Assembly: GCA_000181795.3 (NCBI GenBank)
Contig: CM012954.1
Location: forward strand, 5,603,978 to 5,667,977
Source: Trichinella spiralis
Taxonomy: Eukaryota > Nematoda > Enoplea > Trichinellida > Trichinellidae
Length of the DNA: 64,000 nucleotides
Direction: 5' to 3'
Notes under the pieces: generated by a model
The model's database searches: none
The model's input: the letters and a program-made list of their open reading frames with translations, nothing else
What the model was told of the DNA's origin: nothing
Shown here: positions 62,001-64,000 of the stretch, piece by piece
How positions within the stretch are numbered: the first letter of the stretch is position 1
How the letters are laid out: each line of letters starts with the position of its first letter
Program-made: the position numbers and the translations under genes

Positions 62001-63841
62001 CCTGGTGCAGCCGCTTACCAAGATTATGTCAACGCTGCGCACTTGTTAACTTCTGTGATGAGATAAACTGCATATTACAAAATTTCATGACAACTGTCTA
62101 ATTTTCCATAAATCTGAAAAAGTATTTTATTTTCGAAACTATTTTCAGTGGAAGCTATATTTTATTATCCATATAATTTTGATTAGATGAAAAACATTGA
62201 TAAAATATAAATTATTGAATCACCTTGTACTTTTAAGCAACTAAATCACACAACATGCATAAATACGCAGTGATAGCATTTCCGTTTATTTTTAGTAATT
62301 TTCGATGCTTCAGGTTAATAATATTTCCTTTTAGGTAATTTTAGGGAAAAATATTTGCATAACAATGCCATATTACGTAGTAATATGAAGTGTGTAAATA
62401 GAAACGTAATAAATTTCATCGTGTCGGTTCATAATGTTGCTCATATTGTTTATTTTAGTGCGCTATTACTGATGGAAAATTAGGGTGTTCTTCGTGAAGC
62501 AAAGTAAATAGTCATTTGCATAATTTACTTATTATACAATTCATCAAGCACATCGATTTTATTAGGTTATGCAGTTCACTGCAATGCTATCAATCTAGCA
62601 CCTGGTCAACTATAATTCCGCTCTTCAACACCATCCATGAATAACTGGTAAGTTGGATTTGATATTTTGGTGGTGGTATGCTATGCATGTTGCTTAACAT
62701 ATATGGTGAATGGAAACTGGCGGGTGTGTTTCTAGTGTTATTATTGCTAAGTTTTAGATACATCAGATGCTGAAGGCGAAGAAGTATCTATTTCTGTTTT
62801 TTATTTATAAATGACAGCATTAATATAATTCAATTTTAGAATTTACATTATTTTTTATTCATATCCATGAATATGAAACAACCAAATTCTGAAAACTAAC
62901 TGAATATGGTAACTATGCATCATGATGAATATGCCTTGCTTTTTACTTTTATTTTTTTGTTAAATTTAGGTTGAAGGTGGCAGTGCCAATAGCGCCACAT
63001 TGCTTTCATTCTAACTGCAGCACTAATGTTAAATTATCATGTATGTGATATCATAGATTAGGTGCCCTTGATTCAATTCTTTGAAGAATTGAAAATTACA
63101 TTTGCCTTGCTACATTTTGAAAATGCCCAGATGCAATCTATTATCAGTAAAGACAGGTAATAGCTGTTGAATAGTGGTTGTTGGAGTTGGTGACATAGCG
63201 TTCAAAAAACTTATGACAAAAAACAGTAAGTGTTGAATATGTTTAATTAGATAGCAAGACGATAGGCGTATTAGATACAGGTAGAATTAGGTAACTTCCG
63301 TAATTACAGATTACGTCATCAACTGAGTTTTTATGGTGTTCCTTTTGCTCTGGGAATTAAGGAACAACGATACACTGTTATTAGTCTTCAATTAATGTTT
63401 TATAATATGGCTGTTTTATATCAATTTTGTTTAACATGCTTTACTTTTCAGCGCACTTGCACACAACACAACACTTCAGCACACACAGCACTTCAGAATC
63501 AAATCAAGTTTAGATATAGATGAAATTGCTGCATTCTTTCGTAACTATCCGTTATTGAACATGTGGTTCTTTTACAGATTCGTAATCACGTCGATAAATA
63601 CATCATCACAGAGCACTATCACCTGTTGATGCCGCTCAGTTTGGCGACGTATATACATTTTTATTTTTAAACTATGAAAGTTGTAAAGTATAAATTTTGT
63701 CGTTTTAGTTTTTCAGGTTTTCATAATTTTGCTTTTCATAATTTTTTCATAATTGCTTTTTATAATTTTTTATTGTTTGGTACTAGTGTTTTCAAGATTT
63801 TAGTGTAAATGTAAGGAAGCTATGGGTGCGTAGGCCTAAAA
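59038..63841. other. region of unassigned, exon-like fragments
   Basis: More GC-balanced than the left half of the window and probably part of one or more genes continuing to the right. Pieces noted: 60716-60796, open in two frames up to a GTATGA donor (one frame reads MYDSTFALYVIPDKSVD); 61114-61320, 68 codons starting MFIAKVAYLPNC; 61903-62049, open from MKRADAVLNQVCSLAINYHK with regular helical spacing; and 63441-63650, with TTTTCAG acceptors at both ends of its first part. None matched a family I know. Confidence 0.35.
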
Positions 63842-64000
63842 AGACAGGGTAAGTAGTCTAACAGTTAAGGGTAAGTAAGGTAAGAATAGGTGTGAAGGTA
63901 AGTATAAGTGTGAAGGTACGTTGTGTATAGGGTGAAGGTAAGTAGTGTATAGGGAGAAGGTAAGTATGAGTGTGAAGGTAAGTAGTGCATAGGGAGAAGG
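63842..64000 (+). repeat. minisatellite of GAAGGTAAGT-containing units
   Basis: Imperfect 18-22 bp units built on TGTGAAGGTAAGTA and ATAGGGAGAAGG run to the window edge. GTAAGT occurs at 63849, 63871, 63898, 63938, 63960 and 63978, with variants GTAAGA at 63880 and GTACGT at 63916. The array continues outside the window. Confidence 0.85.

Noticed and set aside
63441-63650. Possible exon reading SLDIDEIAAFFRNYPLLNMW, or a second one reading IRNHVDKYIITEHYHLL
   Set aside because: The two use different frames across a 15-nt gap too short for an intron; no family match, so neither was annotated.

Overview
The window is animal DNA and looks nuclear. It is AT-rich, with short introns (often 50-100 nt), GT-AG splice sites and long gene-poor stretches. 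The gene set points to a nematode: a laminin gamma chain, an NSP-type SH2/Cdc25-like adaptor, a fatty acid transport protein, cytosolic and mitochondrial ribosomal proteins, and above all three tandem 5'-nucleotidase genes that have signal peptides but no GPI-anchor tail. Secreted, multi-copy 5'-nucleotidases are known from Trichinella, so a clade I nematode close to Trichinella is my best guess. That is inference; no rRNA or mitochondrial marker is present to settle it.

Layout. 0-7.4 kb is mostly non-coding, with two possible exons of minus-strand genes. At 7.4-8.5 kb (minus) is mitochondrial ribosomal protein S18B, whose start codon sits alone in its first exon. At 12.1-12.7 kb (plus) is a short MGC-initiated protein of the C1orf21/DUF4612 type. 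13-17 kb is a gene desert. At 17.2-27.6 kb (plus) are three 550-residue 5'-nucleotidases in tandem; the last two lie in a repeated block carrying a later hAT-type MITE and a junction fragment copied from the neighbouring transporter gene. At 28.5-31.6 kb (minus) is a complete ten-exon FATP/SLC27 gene of 649 codons. At 33.9-34.5 kb (plus) is a small secreted protein of four identical-spacing cysteine modules. At 36.4-44.2 kb (plus) is a complete 25-exon laminin gamma gene of 1622 codons. At 47.4-49.7 kb (plus) is a BCAR3/SH2D3-like gene of 649 codons. At 50.9-53.2 kb (plus) is an unrecognised MGSSC-initiated protein with two alternative, mutually homologous last exons. At 53.6-54.5 kb (minus) is ribosomal protein S5, and at 55.1-56.0 kb (minus) an intronless purine nucleoside phosphorylase-like gene. 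56-64 kb holds only weak exon candidates and ends inside a minisatellite in which every unit carries a 5' splice-site consensus.

How the genes relate. The secreted 5'-nucleotidases would make nucleosides from extracellular nucleotides, and the PNP-like enzyme would act on nucleosides inside the cell, but the PNP pocket has lost residues that normally read the purine base. The other genes are unrelated housekeeping, matrix or signalling genes. Several genes have a splice acceptor 0-15 nt before the ATG, which fits spliced-leader trans-splicing. Exon boundaries were placed by hand from splice motifs, reading phase and family knowledge; no alignment or search was run.
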